Source: Arenibacter aquaticus (GTDB lineage: Bacteria; Bacteroidota; Bacteroidia; Flavobacteriales; Flavobacteriaceae). From it: a stretch of DNA of 64,000 bases. Position 1 is the stretch's first letter; each line of letters starts with the position of its first letter. The DNA lies in the NCBI RefSeq assembly GCF_003957295.1, contig NZ_RQPJ01000003.1, positions 62,001 through 126,000 of the forward strand, in the 5' to 3' direction. The notes under the pieces are model-generated. The model searched no databases. It worked only from the letters and a program-made list of their open reading frames with translations, and was not told where the DNA came from. Made by a program: the position numbers and the translations under genes. Of the stretch, positions 18,339 to 28,169 are shown piece after piece.

Positions 18339-18430
18339 TCAGTGGTCAGTGGTCAGTGGTCAGTGGTCAGTGGTCAGTGGTCAGTGGTCAGTGGTCAGTG
18401 GTCAGTGGTCAGTGGTCAGTGGTCAGTGGT
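18327..18430. repeat. Heptamer tandem array (AGTGGTC)n
   Basis: About 15 consecutive copies of a 7-bp unit. The first two are AGTAGTC, then 12 are identical AGTGGTC, then a partial copy. It fills most of the gap between two convergent genes. The first two units supply the last codons and stop (TAG) of the MFS gene. A perfect array of this length should vary by slippage. There are no spacers, so it is not CRISPR. Confidence 0.97.
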
Positions 18431-18462
18431 TTAAAAGTTAAATAAACCTTTACGTTTATGGA

Positions 18463-18960
18463 CTAAACTATTTTAAATCCCTTTTGATCCGAAGTATAAA
18501 CAAACATCCATTCCGGTGTGGAGGGATCCTGACTTTCCGCAACACATTTAAATCCATTTTTCTCGTAAAAATAACGCAAACCTTCTTCCTCTATGGTGAG
18601 CCAAAAAGAGCGATCTGGATATTTATTTTTTATTGCCTCTAGCCATTTAGATCCCATAGATTGATTTCTGTAGTTGGGACCTACAAACAAAAAACCAATA
18701 TAATAGTATCCTAAAGCTAGGTATGGTGCCCCATTTTCAATTTCAAACTGGGTTCTATTTGGGGGCTCCTCAATAAAAACAATACCTCCCGCCATAATTT
18801 CCGCTGCATTCCGTAGCACGTAGATACAGCCATTTTCCTTACAATCTTCCCAAACCGGGCCTATTGTCTTCTGCCATTCCTCAGGCAGAATCCTAAAAAA
18901 AATATCGGGTTCATTTTTCAACACCTTTAATTCCACCCAATCAATTTTATTTACTACCAT
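18463..18960 (-). CDS. GNAT-family N-acetyltransferase
   Basis: 165 residues from the ATG at 18960; the TTG two codons upstream is not needed. The acetyl-CoA region reads YYYIGFLFVGPNYRNQSMGS, then KWLEAIKNKYPDRSFWLTI, and the C-terminal part has LRYFYEKNGFKCVAES, typical of the GNAT fold. The start is 12 bases after the stop of the ATP-grasp gene upstream, so they are probably one operon. The substrate is unknown. Confidence 0.85.
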   Translation of the reverse strand: MVVNKIDWVELKVLKNEPDIFFRILPEEWQKTIGPVWEDCKENGCIYVLRNAAEIMAGGIVFIEEPPNRTQFEIENGAPYLALGYYYIGFLFVGPNYRNQSMGSKWLEAIKNKYPDRSFWLTIEEEGLRYFYEKNGFKCVAESQDPSTPEWMFVYTSDQKGFKIV

Positions 18961-18972
18961 ATGCAACCGTCC

Positions 18973-20376
18973 TTATAATAAGCCCCATGACCATAAACGA
19001 TCAAAATCATCTGCCCATCTATCCCCAATATCAGTTCTATAGTAAACGTTGTTGATGATAATATTGCTCATTCTGTTCTGCATCATTTTTTGCGCATCCT
19101 TCATCGTTAGCCCCGTTCCCGTAACCAACAAGGCAATACCCGTATTGCCGGTAATCAACCATTCGTCATTAACCTTTTTAAGATGCATGGGATGCACTCC
19201 TTCTTTCATTTCCTTTTTAAATACGACCACAGAATCCTTGGAAAATAACTGAAAGGTCTTCTTATCCTCAAAAGGAAAAGGTGGCACTAGCATATAGGCT
19301 CCCACTTGAAAACCTTTTCTTGTATTGATCTTAAAGCATTGTCCTGAAGCCAATTTATAGAACATATTGCCGATGGGCTCCAATATACCGGCCCGCTGAA
19401 TAAATAACTGGGGATAACCAAATCTAGAAGTAAATTCCAAAGGATAAATTCCGTTGCCATTCACAATGCAGTTGATATCCAATTGACCTATAAATCCTTC
19501 TAAGGCCAATGAACTTTCAAACTTTTTTAGGGTGGCATCAAAAATTGGAGAATCCTTGGTCCAAAACATACTGGAACCCATTTCACCGGTTGATACACCC
19601 AATTCTTTTGGAAACAGTTTCTTATGCTCAAATGTTATATTAATGGGGTATATAAACTCTTTACCATTAAAGTATGCTGATACAGATACCTCTACTCCCT
19701 TTACCTTACGTTGCAATTGAAAGTTCCCAAAATGGTTTCCCCAAGATTGCTCATAGGCCTTTAGCACCCGTATCACATCCAAACCTTCATCATCACTCCC
19801 AACAAAAAGCAATTGCTTGTATTCCTGGGTTTCCCCTGAAGGCTTTATGACATAGGCGTTGGGGTTAGCCTTCACAAATTCTATAGCATCCTGAAAGTTC
19901 ATAAACTCTTTGGATGGCAAAATTTTAACCCCATGTTTTTTTAATTGGGACTGACCAAAATCGCGATCCAGTTCCAACTGATCGGTGTATTGGGTACCAC
20001 CTAGCACCAGTTTGCCTAGAGCTCTAAGTTCGGTACATATTTTACCATAACCGGTATAGTCAAAAATTATTAGATCCGCCCAATCAATATGGGTCTTCCA
20101 GTCCTTGACCTTTTGCACAAAACCATAGCCGATTTCCCTGGAAGGCTTATCCTCTATATACATTTTAACGGCATGCCCCTCATTTAAAATAGCCATGGCT
20201 AGATCCAAGGTTTCTCCCCACCTTGAAACAATAAGGAAATTGCCTTTGTTGGGAATATTATAATTTAAATTTTCTTTTTTCAAGTTATTACTATAGGAAT
20301 TAAGAATTAGTCTTTTTTTTATAAAGGGGCCAAAGTAAATGGGATAAGTGTCACTATGCTGGATTATAGAGGCCAT
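18973..20376 (-). CDS. PurD-like (GARS-type) ATP-grasp ligase, orphan
   Basis: A 467-residue protein. The N-terminal domain (about 45-135) has NFLIVSRWGETLDLAMAIL and ADLIIFDYTG, like the pre-ATP-grasp Rossmann part of glycinamide ribonucleotide synthetase. The ATP-grasp part has NAYVIKPSGETQEYKQLLF, VKGVEVSVSAYFNG, and the metal/ATP block QLDINCIVNGNGIYPLEFTS. No purine genes are nearby and the partner is a GNAT, so true PurD activity is doubtful. It more likely joins a carboxylate and an amine in an unknown small molecule. The first 30 residues may be over-called. Confidence 0.8.
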   Translation of the reverse strand: MASIIQHSDTYPIYFGPFIKKRLILNSYSNNLKKENLNYNIPNKGNFLIVSRWGETLDLAMAILNEGHAVKMYIEDKPSREIGYGFVQKVKDWKTHIDWADLIIFDYTGYGKICTELRALGKLVLGGTQYTDQLELDRDFGQSQLKKHGVKILPSKEFMNFQDAIEFVKANPNAYVIKPSGETQEYKQLLFVGSDDEGLDVIRVLKAYEQSWGNHFGNFQLQRKVKGVEVSVSAYFNGKEFIYPINITFEHKKLFPKELGVSTGEMGSSMFWTKDSPIFDATLKKFESSLALEGFIGQLDINCIVNGNGIYPLEFTSRFGYPQLFIQRAGILEPIGNMFYKLASGQCFKINTRKGFQVGAYMLVPPFPFEDKKTFQLFSKDSVVVFKKEMKEGVHPMHLKKVNDEWLITGNTGIALLVTGTGLTMKDAQKMMQNRMSNIIINNVYYRTDIGDRWADDFDRLWSWGLL

Positions 20377-20703
20377 TAGGCTTTTTTAAACCTACAGGAA
20401 ATAAAACAATTCCCGAAAAAATTCGTTTATATACTTTGAGCTCCCTTGGATTGGGATTCATAAACATAGAGACTGTTTACTCCCATAGGAATAAGATTGG
20501 TATCAATGTAGTAAGCAAGAGCCCATTATAGAATAATTTGAAACAAATATATAGCAAATATAAATGTGAAATCAATAATTATTTAAGGGCCCTTTAAATA
20601 TTTTATTTACCTAAATACCCCTAATATTTTAGCAACTCTTTTAAGTGTTTATAGCAAATAAGTTTTATTAGAAACCTTATTTTTGAACAAAATTTTATAA
20701 TTC
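20377..20703. other. Gene-free gap with palindrome and -7 box
   Basis: A 327-bp AT-rich gap between divergent genes. It contains an imperfect palindrome centred on GGGCCC (20577-20602), about 100 bases before the phosphatase gene. It also contains a Bacteroidota-type -7 box TATTTTTG at 20678-20685, 18 bases before the start codon. No convincing -33 TTG was found at the expected spacing. No coding sequence was seen. Confidence 0.4.
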
Positions 20704-21444
20704 ATGTTTAGCTTCTTTAGCAAGAAAAAATTTTTAGTCGATTATTTGGGTAATTTTGTGGATATCCATAACCACATTTTGCCCGGCATAGACGATGGGG
20801 CCAAAACCGTAACCGATTCGGTACAACTCATTAAAGAGTTTTCTAATCTGGGTATCAATAAATTTGTTGCCACCCCGCATATTATGCACAACTATTATCC
20901 CAATGATAAGGATAGTATACAGGCTGCGCACACTAAAGTTTTGGATAGCTTGCTTAAGGAGAAAATGAAAAACATCAGCCTTGATGTGGCAGCAGAGCAT
21001 ATGATAGATGCCAATTTTGATATCATACTCGATAAAAAAGAGGTGATGCCTTTACGAAATAGGTACCTATTAATAGAAATGTCTTATCTACAGCCTTCCA
21101 TTAACTTTGATGAAGCCATTCAAAACATTGCTTTTCATAGGTATTTCCCAATATTGGCCCACCCGGAAAGATATGCCTTTTTACATCTTAACTCCTCCAA
21201 GTTTATGAAATACAAGCAAAGTGGGATTCTCTTACAGATGAACCTTTTATCGCTGGGACAATATTATGGAAAGGATGTACAAAAAAAAGCGTATAAATTA
21301 CTTCAGAATGGCTTAATAGACTACGTTGCCTCCGATGTTCATAACCTAAATCAATTACATAGTTTAAAGGAGTTGGAGATAAAAAGCAGTCATATAAAAT
21401 TACTCTTGCCTGTTATTGAACGAACCATCAATGACTTCTATTAA
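20704..21444 (+). CDS. PHP-family protein-tyrosine phosphatase (CpsB/YwqE type)
   Basis: A 246-residue protein. The PHP metal site opens with VDIHNHILPGIDDGAKT (H22, H24, D30, D31). Further metal ligands lie in VATPHIMHNYYP (His near 59), ILAHPERYAF and YVASDVHNL. The family removes phosphate from the C-terminal Tyr cluster of BY-kinases that control polymer length and export. Its target is very probably the Wzc encoded tail-to-tail at 21455-23836. The split onto opposite strands allows kinase and phosphatase to be set independently. Confidence 0.92.
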   Translation: MFSFFSKKKFLVDYLGNFVDIHNHILPGIDDGAKTVTDSVQLIKEFSNLGINKFVATPHIMHNYYPNDKDSIQAAHTKVLDSLLKEKMKNISLDVAAEHMIDANFDIILDKKEVMPLRNRYLLIEMSYLQPSINFDEAIQNIAFHRYFPILAHPERYAFLHLNSSKFMKYKQSGILLQMNLLSLGQYYGKDVQKKAYKLLQNGLIDYVASDVHNLNQLHSLKELEIKSSHIKLLLPVIERTINDFY

Positions 21445-21454
21445 ACCAACCACC

Positions 21455-23836
21455 TTAAAAGGTCCACCATTTTTTATGGGATTTCCCATAGCCGTAACCA
21501 TAGGAACCACCATAACCTAAATTAGATACTTTAACGTTGTTCACTACAAAGGACAATCCGTTCAACTTTCCTTCATTTTTTAGTTTTACCGGGAAATCCA
21601 ATACCTTTTTCTCGGTTACCCCAGCTTTGGTCACATAGATAATATGGTCTGCATATTCCGTTATCAACAAGGTATCCGTTACCACCATTAAAGGAGCTGT
21701 ATCTACAATTACGTAATCGTATTTTTCAGATACCTCTTCCAATAGTTCCTTCATACGGTTACTCATTAAAAGTTCTGCCGGATTGGGTGGTATTTTACCG
21801 GAGTAGATTACATCAATGGTATTGGTATGCACCAACATGCTATTAATAATATCTTTGGTATTCAGTTCTGAATCATATAAATATTCCGTTAGCCCAATGT
21901 CGCGATTGCGCGAAGAGGTAGTACCACCCAATTTATCTACATTTTTATTGGTAAAGAAACTATATAACTTTGGATTTCTAATATCTGCTCCTATCAACAA
22001 TACTTTTTTGTTGGTACTGGCCAATATCATGGATAAGTTGGAAGAAAGAAAGGTCTTTCCTTCCCCTGGTACCGACGAGGTAATATAAATTAAGTTCCCT
22101 TTTCCTCCATTATTTTTGGACTTAATCATGTAATCTATATTGGTCCTGATAATCCGTAAAGATTCTGCCAAAATGGAACGATCGTCCTTGCCTACCAATT
22201 TTTCCTCCTTCTTACCAAGCTTGGGAAGTTCACCCAAGACAGGAATATCCGTGATCTGCTTTTCCAAGGAAGTTTTGCTATGCACCTTGTTATCCAAGAG
22301 GTCATTGGCATATATTACAGAAAAAGGTACAATAAGGCCAAAAATAAAGAAGGCCATATATACAATTTTCTTATTGGGAGATACAGGCATAGGGCTCACG
22401 CTATAAGAACGGTCTATTACCTTGGACTTGGGCGTGGCCGATGCAAAGGTTATCTGAGACTCCTCCCGTTTCTCCAATAGATAGAGGTATAAAGATTCTG
22501 TGGTCTGCTGTTTTCTTCCAATATCCCTCAACGCACGTTGATTTTTGGGAGCAGCGTACAATCTAGAGTTAACTTTGGATAGTTGGCTACTAAGGCTGTT
22601 TACCTGAAGCCCCAGGTTATTGGTCATACTTCCCAAACTGGATTGCATAGAGCGTTTAAGACCCTCCAATTGTTGGTCCAAGTTCACAATAATGGGGTTT
22701 TTTTCATTGGAGCTTTTAAGTAACCGTTTCCTTTCGGCCACCAATTCGTTGTATTTTGCGGTAGTACTGGCTATAGAAGGATCGGACAGCCCAACATTGG
22801 AAGGCAGCACCTCATAGCCTTCCTGGTTCTCCACCAAGTCTTTCATAGAAGAGGCTATATCCAATTGCAGCGCAGCATTTTGCAATTCTTGCTGACTGCT
22901 GGCACTCACCGTTAAATTAACACTGGATTGGGAAGCAATATCGGTAATTCCCCTATTGGACTTAAACTCCTCTTCATTTTGGTCCTCTTCAGAAAGGTCC
23001 GAATAGATATCCGCTATCCTATCGTTGATGAACTCGGAGGTCTTATCGGCTATAGCCTTACGATCTGCAATGGCATTATTGTTATAGGTATCTATAAGAG
23101 TATTGATAATATCATTGGCCTTTTGCTGAATGGGATCGTTCAACGAAATATTTAAGATATTGGAATATTCCGCGGCCGGTGAGACATTAATTTTAAATTG
23201 ATATTGTTGGGCCACCATGGCTACCGGGGTAACATCTACCCTATACTTCTTATCCTTATAGGCCGATATGTCCTCTACTGCAGGGGTAATTACGATATCC
23301 CCAATAGAAGTGGAGATATTTTTTCCATAGGCATAGGGCTTTAAGGGAACATCTTCACTCTCTGCATACCCAAAAGTGGTATCATTAGAGAGGGTTATAT
23401 AAAACCCCATATGGGCATTGTTCACCACGGAGTCTTGCGCAATAAAGTTAATCTTAAAGGGCGGGTTCTTATATACCTCAGAATCCAAAATTTTCCCCAA
23501 AGAGGTAATCTTAACGTTCAACCCCAATTTTTGCACTACCTCTATAAGGTTAGACCTAGAATTGATTATTTCAATCTCATCCTCAACCTTATTGCTGCCA
23601 CCGGGCATCATCCCTAAATCTTGAAACGCACTGAATTCTGCATTGGAGTTTTTATCATCCAATATCTGTATTTTTGCCTGGGCCGCATATTCCGGTACCG
23701 AATAACGCAATTTTACATAAGCCAAAGCCAGGAATACCATTACGGAAAACACAAACCACTTCCAGTGTTTGGTATATGTAGATACTATTTCCTTTAAACC
23801 GTTGTCCTTGGATAGATTTTGAGAATTCAAACCCAT
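21455..23836 (-). CDS. wzc: Wzc-type polysaccharide co-polymerase with BY-kinase domain
   Basis: A 793-residue inner-membrane protein. A first membrane helix lies at about 31-50 (WFVFSVMVFLALAYVKL), then a large periplasmic Wzz domain with coiled coil (about 270-470), and a second helix near 505 (IVYMAFFIFGLIVPFSVIY). The kinase domain has Walker A SSVPGEGKTFLSSNL near residue 590, Walker A' VLLIGADIRNPK and Walker B VIVDTAPLM near 710. The C-terminus is Tyr-rich (NLGYGGSYGYGYGKSHKK), the autophosphorylation cluster. It sets chain length and works with Wza; last gene of the operon. Confidence 0.96.
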   Translation of the reverse strand: MGLNSQNLSKDNGLKEIVSTYTKHWKWFVFSVMVFLALAYVKLRYSVPEYAAQAKIQILDDKNSNAEFSAFQDLGMMPGGSNKVEDEIEIINSRSNLIEVVQKLGLNVKITSLGKILDSEVYKNPPFKINFIAQDSVVNNAHMGFYITLSNDTTFGYAESEDVPLKPYAYGKNISTSIGDIVITPAVEDISAYKDKKYRVDVTPVAMVAQQYQFKINVSPAAEYSNILNISLNDPIQQKANDIINTLIDTYNNNAIADRKAIADKTSEFINDRIADIYSDLSEEDQNEEEFKSNRGITDIASQSSVNLTVSASSQQELQNAALQLDIASSMKDLVENQEGYEVLPSNVGLSDPSIASTTAKYNELVAERKRLLKSSNEKNPIIVNLDQQLEGLKRSMQSSLGSMTNNLGLQVNSLSSQLSKVNSRLYAAPKNQRALRDIGRKQQTTESLYLYLLEKREESQITFASATPKSKVIDRSYSVSPMPVSPNKKIVYMAFFIFGLIVPFSVIYANDLLDNKVHSKTSLEKQITDIPVLGELPKLGKKEEKLVGKDDRSILAESLRIIRTNIDYMIKSKNNGGKGNLIYITSSVPGEGKTFLSSNLSMILASTNKKVLLIGADIRNPKLYSFFTNKNVDKLGGTTSSRNRDIGLTEYLYDSELNTKDIINSMLVHTNTIDVIYSGKIPPNPAELLMSNRMKELLEEVSEKYDYVIVDTAPLMVVTDTLLITEYADHIIYVTKAGVTEKKVLDFPVKLKNEGKLNGLSFVVNNVKVSNLGYGGSYGYGYGKSHKKWWTF

Positions 23837-23855
23837 TATTTTAAGCGTATAATTT

Positions 23856-24635
23856 TTAATTTCTTGTAATCAGTACTATGGCTGAGGTAATTACTATAGA
23901 TGCAATAGAAAGGGCTATAGAAGACCTATTATCCAAAGATGCAGAGGACACCAGCGATTTATTGGGCTCTACATATACCACATCGTTTTGGGTTAGGTAA
24001 TACACAGGGGAATTCAAGGACTCTTTGGCTGTCAAATCAATTCGGGTATATACCTTAGTTCCGTTAAAGTCCCTAATTACCATAACGTTATTACGCATAC
24101 CTTTAATGTTGAGGTCACCCGCCAAGCCCAATGCTTCCAAGATGGTGATTTGCTCTCCGTTCACAAAATAGGTTCCTGGCCTGTTCACCGCCCCCAATAC
24201 GGTCACTGAAAAATTTCTAAGACGAATGTTAATGATGGGGTCCTTTAAATAGTCTTTTAGCTTTTCGGTAAGCAAGGCTTTTGCCTCTGCTGGGGTAAGG
24301 CCCAACAATTTTACACTTCCCAAGACAGGAAAATCTATTTCTCCGTTCTTATCTATAATATAATCTAACTGCTCTGGTCTTAAACCGCCTTCCTGACTTG
24401 ACCTTATTATATTAAAGGGAACACTGGCCTGTGGGTCCAGGGTAGAGACATTAATTCCCACCACATCATCTACCTTAAAACGATTTTCATAAGAATTGTC
24501 ACTAACAATGGTTTCAAACTCACTGGCATTTTGGAAATACACTACCTCTTTTTTGGAGGCACAGGAAGAAAGAACAACAATGGATACGGCCAAGGCAAAT
24601 GCTTTTGAGCCAAGCCTTTTAATTTTTTTAAGCAT
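23856..24635 (-). CDS. wza: Wza-type polysaccharide export lipoprotein
   Basis: A 259-residue protein with lipobox LSSC (Cys25). The Poly_export domain covers about 50-130 (KVDDVVGINVSTLDP, NGEIDFPVLGSVKLLGLTPA). An SLBB domain follows (FSVTVLGAVNRPGTYFVNGE, then ITILEALGLAGD). A C-terminal hydrophobic helix (about 239-257) is shorter than the amphipathic helix of E. coli Wza, as usual in Bacteroidota. It forms the outer-membrane/periplasmic export channel docked on Wzc. The stop is 19 bases before wzc. Confidence 0.95.
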   Translation of the reverse strand: MLKKIKRLGSKAFALAVSIVVLSSCASKKEVVYFQNASEFETIVSDNSYENRFKVDDVVGINVSTLDPQASVPFNIIRSSQEGGLRPEQLDYIIDKNGEIDFPVLGSVKLLGLTPAEAKALLTEKLKDYLKDPIINIRLRNFSVTVLGAVNRPGTYFVNGEQITILEALGLAGDLNIKGMRNNVMVIRDFNGTKVYTRIDLTAKESLNSPVYYLTQNDVVYVEPNKSLVSSASLDNRSSIALSIASIVITSAIVLITRN

Positions 24636-24671
24636 AGTTAAGTAGATTTCTGGTACAAGTATAGTGAAAAA

Positions 24672-26627
24672 TTACGATTGCAAAATTTTCTTGGATAGGA
24701 TTGTATCGGTAGCCTCTTGGGTAACCCTAACATTTTTACCGTTCTTTTTATCCAGTTTACACAACTCAGAATTATTGGAAACGTATTCCGGCACAATTTC
24801 TTTCATCAGTTTCACGGTATTCTCGTTAAAAAACATATTGGAAACACAGAGTTCATTTATCCTGGATTTGGTCTCTTCATATAAGAGCTCCCTAGACTTG
24901 CTGATCATAATTTTTTTATGGTAGGTAGGCATGGTATCCTCTCCATTGGCCAGCAATTCCTCATACAGTTTCTCTCCCGGCCTAAGACCCGTAATCTTGA
25001 TATCAATATCTTCTGGATATTTAAGTCCGGACAATTTTATCATATTTTTGGCCAGATCAAATATTTTTACGGACTCTCCCATATCAAAAATAAATATCTC
25101 GCCCCCTTGACCCATTCCTCCAGCTTCCAACACCAATTGCGCGGCTTCAGGGATGGTCATAAAGTATCGTGTAATATCTTTGTGGGTCACGGTCAAAGGC
25201 CCGCCTTTTTCTATCTGCTTTTTAAAGAGCGGAATAACAGAACCATTGGATCCCAATACATTTCCGAAACGTGTGGTTATAAACTTCGTTTTCTTATATT
25301 GCTCGGCACAGCTAATATACATCTCGGCAATCCTCTTGGTGGCCCCCATTACATTGGTAGGGTTTACCGCCTTATCTGTAGAGACAAAAATGAACTTTTC
25401 AACATTGTTGTCCAAAGAAAGATCAACAATTACCTTGGTACCTGCCACATTTATTTTTATTGCTTCATAAGAATTGTATTCCATTAAAGGCACATGCTTA
25501 TAGGCTGCGGCATGGAAAACCATATGGGGTTTGTACTCCTGGAAAATAGCAGACATTCTATTCTTGTCACGAATATCCCCTACAATTGGAATAAAATTGT
25601 GAAACCCATTTTGCTTAAGCTCCTGTTGAAGATCGTACAAGGCCGATTCTGCCTGATCTATTACAATTAGGGATTTGTATTCGTAATTGGCAATCTGCCT
25701 CACCAACTCGCTCCCAATGGAACCTGCACCACCGGTAACCAATACTACCTTATCCTTTAATTCATTGGAAATTCTTTTGTTCTTAATGGTTATAGGGACT
25801 CTATCTAACAAATCCTCTATCTGAACCTGCTTTATTTGGGAAATTTTAAGTTCTCCATTAATCCAATCCTCTATAGGCGGTACTATTTTCACCTGTACAG
25901 GAAAATCTACCAATCCTTCTACCAACTCCCGAAGACGATTCTGATCTATATTTTGAATAGAAAAAATGATTTCCGTTATATCATGGGCCTTTATAAAATG
26001 TTCTGTAAGTGCTTTGGGACCATATACCCGGACCCCATTGATATTTTTACCGACCTTTTCATTATCCTTGTCTATATAGCCCACCACCTTGGATATACTC
26101 CCGCTATGGCTTGTCAGTGCATTTTGGGTTAGTATTCCGGATTCACCGGCACCGTAGATAATTACGTTCTTGGTAATCTTAAATTGCTTTACAAAATTAT
26201 AATAGGCTGTCTTAAAGACGTAACGAGAAGCCGTCAAAGCAATAAAATTCAACAAGCTATGAATAATTATGATTGATAAGGGAACCGTAAAGCCCTCCAT
26301 AATATCCATTTCCCTATTTAGGATTACCATAAAAATGGTAATAATACTGGACAGGCAAATTGCATTAAAAATGTTGTACACATCCCTTACTCCGGTATGC
26401 CTCACCACCCCCTTGTAGGACCCTGTAATTATAAAGGATATGGCACCGATGGCCACAACAAACGGCAGTTGCAATAGCAATTTACTACTATCAAAATTTA
26501 GGGTTAGGTTAAAACGTATTAGGTAAGAAAACACAAAGGTAATGGACACCAACATTAGGTCAATTGCCAAAACAATCCATTTGGAGGTATATCTTTGCGC
26601 TCTATTGGTTAAGTAATGTTGTATCAT
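24672..26627 (-). CDS. capD: Membrane-bound UDP-HexNAc 4,6-dehydratase (WbpM/PglF/CapD family)
   Basis: A 651-residue protein. Four to five membrane helices occupy about residues 1-130, followed by a CoA-binding-like Rossmann part (NVIIYGAGESGILTQNAL). A second Rossmann SDR domain starts near residue 292 (VVLVTGGAGSIGSELVRQI). The catalytic region STDKAVNPTNVMGATKR has Met in place of the usual SDR Tyr (M-x3-K), characteristic of WbpM/PglF-type 4,6-dehydratases. It makes UDP-4-keto-6-deoxy-HexNAc. Its start overlaps the aminotransferase stop by 4 bases, implying coupled translation and substrate hand-over to that enzyme. Confidence 0.94.
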   Translation of the reverse strand: MIQHYLTNRAQRYTSKWIVLAIDLMLVSITFVFSYLIRFNLTLNFDSSKLLLQLPFVVAIGAISFIITGSYKGVVRHTGVRDVYNIFNAICLSSIITIFMVILNREMDIMEGFTVPLSIIIIHSLLNFIALTASRYVFKTAYYNFVKQFKITKNVIIYGAGESGILTQNALTSHSGSISKVVGYIDKDNEKVGKNINGVRVYGPKALTEHFIKAHDITEIIFSIQNIDQNRLRELVEGLVDFPVQVKIVPPIEDWINGELKISQIKQVQIEDLLDRVPITIKNKRISNELKDKVVLVTGGAGSIGSELVRQIANYEYKSLIVIDQAESALYDLQQELKQNGFHNFIPIVGDIRDKNRMSAIFQEYKPHMVFHAAAYKHVPLMEYNSYEAIKINVAGTKVIVDLSLDNNVEKFIFVSTDKAVNPTNVMGATKRIAEMYISCAEQYKKTKFITTRFGNVLGSNGSVIPLFKKQIEKGGPLTVTHKDITRYFMTIPEAAQLVLEAGGMGQGGEIFIFDMGESVKIFDLAKNMIKLSGLKYPEDIDIKITGLRPGEKLYEELLANGEDTMPTYHKKIMISKSRELLYEETKSRINELCVSNMFFNENTVKLMKEIVPEYVSNNSELCKLDKKNGKNVRVTQEATDTILSKKILQS

Positions 26628-27757
26628 TTGGTCATGGTTTTTAAAATTACTTCAACTACCCTATCCAAGTCCTCTCTTTGAAGGTTGGAACCACTGGGCA
26701 GACATAATCCCTTTTCAAAAAGCTCTTCAGAAGTACCATCAACATACCGATCACAAGCTTCAAAAACAGGCTGCATATGCATCGGCTTCCATAAAGGTCG
26801 TGATTCTATCTCAACTTCCTGTAGGGCTAGCCTAATTTTTTCACGAATTTGTATAGATGGTGTCAAAATACAGCTAAGCCACCTATTAGAGTACATTTCT
26901 GGCATTTCTTCAAGAAATTCAAATGCCGTAATATGCCCAAGTTTTTCCTTATAGTATTCAAAATTGGCCCTTCTTGCAGCTACCCTATCATCCAGGACTT
27001 CCATTTGACCCCTGCCTATCCCGGCAAGAATGTTGCTCATCCTGTAATTATAGCCCACGGAAGAATGCTGGTAGTGCGGGGCGTTGTCCCTAGCCTGTGT
27101 AGCCAAAAATATAGCTTTATCCTTATATTCTTTTTTCTTTGATACCAAGGCACCTCCCCCTGAGGTAGTTATTATTTTATTGCCATTAAAGGATAATACG
27201 CCAACATCACCAAAACTTCCACATTTTTCTCCCCCAAAGGTACTCCCCAAAGCTTCCGCACTGTCTTCGAGTACTGGAATTCCATAGAATTCCGCAATAT
27301 CCCGGACCTCCTTAACTTTATAAGGCATACCATATAAGTGCACCGCTATGATGGCCTTTGGTTTTTTACCTTTTCTAATCCTATCTTCTATAGCGCACTT
27401 TAAAAGTACAGGTGAAATATTCCAGGTATCCTTTTCACTGTCCACAAAAATTGGTGTGGCACCTAGATGGCATATAGGGTTGGCCGAAGCTGAAAAAGTA
27501 AAACTTTGGCACAATACCTCATCCCCGCTGGAGACCCCTAACAAAATTAACCCTAGATGAATGGCAGCCGTTCCCGAACTTAGGGCAGCAACACTTACCC
27601 CATTGTCCAGATAATTTTCAATACTGCCTTCAAAAGCATTTACATTGGGTCCCAAAGGAGCCACCCAATTGGTGTCAAAAGCCTCTTGGACATAGTGTTG
27701 CTCCTTTTCCCCCATATGGGGTGAAGAAAGCCAGATCTTGGTACTTGTGATGGTCAT
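26624..27757 (-). CDS. DegT/DnrJ/EryC1-type sugar aminotransferase (PglE/EpsN-like)
   Basis: A 377-residue PLP enzyme. The PLP lysine is K194 in LSFNGNKIITTSGGG; the phosphate/pyridine site includes SSGTAAIHLGL and VLEDSAEALGS (D165). The YNYRMSNILAGIGRGQMEVL motif is typical of sugar 4-aminotransferases. With the dehydratase it would make a UDP-4-amino-4,6-dideoxy sugar (bacillosamine-type precursor); the exact sugar is inference. It is the first gene of the wza-wzc operon. A TATTTTTG box lies 31 bases upstream. Confidence 0.92.
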   Translation of the reverse strand: MTITSTKIWLSSPHMGEKEQHYVQEAFDTNWVAPLGPNVNAFEGSIENYLDNGVSVAALSSGTAAIHLGLILLGVSSGDEVLCQSFTFSASANPICHLGATPIFVDSEKDTWNISPVLLKCAIEDRIRKGKKPKAIIAVHLYGMPYKVKEVRDIAEFYGIPVLEDSAEALGSTFGGEKCGSFGDVGVLSFNGNKIITTSGGGALVSKKKEYKDKAIFLATQARDNAPHYQHSSVGYNYRMSNILAGIGRGQMEVLDDRVAARRANFEYYKEKLGHITAFEFLEEMPEMYSNRWLSCILTPSIQIREKIRLALQEVEIESRPLWKPMHMQPVFEACDRYVDGTSEELFEKGLCLPSGSNLQREDLDRVVEVILKTMTK

Positions 27758-28169
27758 TTATGTTTAGTGTTTGTTTAAAGTACTAACACAAAAATATACA
27801 TACTTTTCTGTATTGGTCCATGAAATCCACTAATTTCGTTTAAGAATAAAAAATATCGTTCAAGTGCCTTAAAATTTATATTCACCCTAGGAATTGCCCT
27901 TTAAACGCAAAGGATACTTTAAGTTATATATTTATTAAAATGATTATCACAAGCCAGAAAAAAACTGGTAATCTAATGAGAAGCCCCTTTTCCCTTAAAA
28001 ACAAATAACATCCCCATTCACTATTTATGACCGGAATTGACATATACCTTGGTAATTAATATGTATGTATAGGTGGTCAATCAATGTTAGGCATCTTTAC
28101 AATAGATCCTCCATCTTAAAATTTTGAATATATATACAATGACCCAACCCAATGCCTGCTGTCCTATCT

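Noticed and set aside
18327-18430. Possible CRISPR array
   Set aside because: The units are 7 bp with no spacers, and no cas genes are nearby. It is a simple tandem repeat.
18973-20376. True purine-pathway PurD
   Set aside because: There is no purine context, a GNAT partner and an unusual N-terminus. A housekeeping role is not supported, though not disproved.
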